A stretch of 5,319 nucleotides of DNA from an uncultured Fibrobacterota bacterium. GTDB lineage: Bacteria; Fibrobacterota; Chitinivibrionia; Chitinivibrionales; CAIOZP01. The notes below the pieces were generated by a model that saw only the letters and a list, made by a program, of their open reading frames with translations, made no database searches and was not told the origin of the DNA. This document shows positions 5,167 through 5,319 of the stretch, piece by piece. How positions within the stretch are numbered: position 1 is the first letter of the stretch; each line of letters begins with the position of its first letter. A program made the translations under genes and the position numbers. The stretch lies in assembly GCA_903862805.1 (NCBI GenBank), contig CAIOZP010000231.1, forward strand, positions 1 to 5,319, given 5' to 3'.

Positions 5167-5319
5167 ATGGCACCCGATGAATTCGAAGACGAATTCGTAC
5201 TCGATCCCGCACAGGATGACAATGGCTATTGCGAGGAGGATTCCGAAGAGGAAACCGCTGTACGCAAACCTTTGGTGCAGGTCGATCGCATTGTTCGACT
5301 GAACCACTACCTTGCCCAG
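5167..5319 (+). CDS. S4-domain protein, probably RsuA/RluB-family pseudouridine synthase, N-terminal fragment
   Basis: 51 codons are visible from ATG at 5167 to the window edge, with no stop. The first 30 residues carry about 14 Asp/Glu and no basic residue, a probably disordered acidic extension. The frame then reads VRLNHYLAQ (residues 43-51). This resembles the RLNKYLA-type opening of an S4 RNA-binding domain, as found at the start of RsuA/RluB-type enzymes that make pseudouridine in rRNA. The catalytic domain lies outside the window, so the assignment rests on a short motif. Another S4-domain protein is possible. The acidic extension before the S4 domain is unusual, since many family members begin almost directly with it. 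Confidence 0.6.
   Translation, partial: MAPDEFEDEFVLDPAQDDNGYCEEDSEEETAVRKPLVQVDRIVRLNHYLAQ

Overview
The window looks like ordinary chromosomal sequence from a free-living bacterium, roughly half G+C by eye. There are no transposases, phage genes, CRISPR repeats, tRNAs or rRNAs. A release factor 2 gene with the bacterial +1 frameshift signal and a secretion/pilus ATPase place it in Bacteria. The membrane-anchored AraC regulator and the two-membrane-helix protein remind me of Fibrobacterota-like or proteobacterial genomes, but this is a weak inference and no marker in the window settles it.

Layout. Positions 1-780 (minus strand) carry the N-terminal two thirds of prfB. It runs off the left edge and includes a 16-nt recoding site identical, as I recall it, to the E. 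coli one. Positions 959-2170 (minus) encode a 403-residue AraC-family regulator with two membrane helices around a predicted extracytoplasmic domain. Positions 2387-4288 (minus) encode a complete GspE/PilB-type ATPase with two tandem MshEN-type N-terminal domains. An 89-bp divergent intergenic region follows. Positions 4378-4962 (plus) encode a small membrane protein of unknown function. Positions 4963-5166 are non-coding and unusually rich in inverted repeats. Positions 5167-5319 (plus) hold the start of a gene with an acidic N-terminus and the beginning of an S4 RNA-binding domain, probably an RsuA/RluB-type pseudouridine synthase, cut off by the right edge.

The genes do not form one obvious pathway. 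The three minus-strand genes are separated by 178 and 216 bp and are probably separate units. Two relate to translation or rRNA modification (prfB and the S4 gene), one to pilus assembly or protein export, and one to signal-responsive transcription.

The most intriguing stretch is about 5019-5142. Six short hairpins lie within about 125 nt, two of them mutually exclusive, with an internally repeated module. A plausible promoter sits just upstream and a strong ribosome binding site just downstream. It may be a structured 5' leader (riboswitch or autoregulatory element) of the S4-domain gene. I could not match it to a known RNA family.
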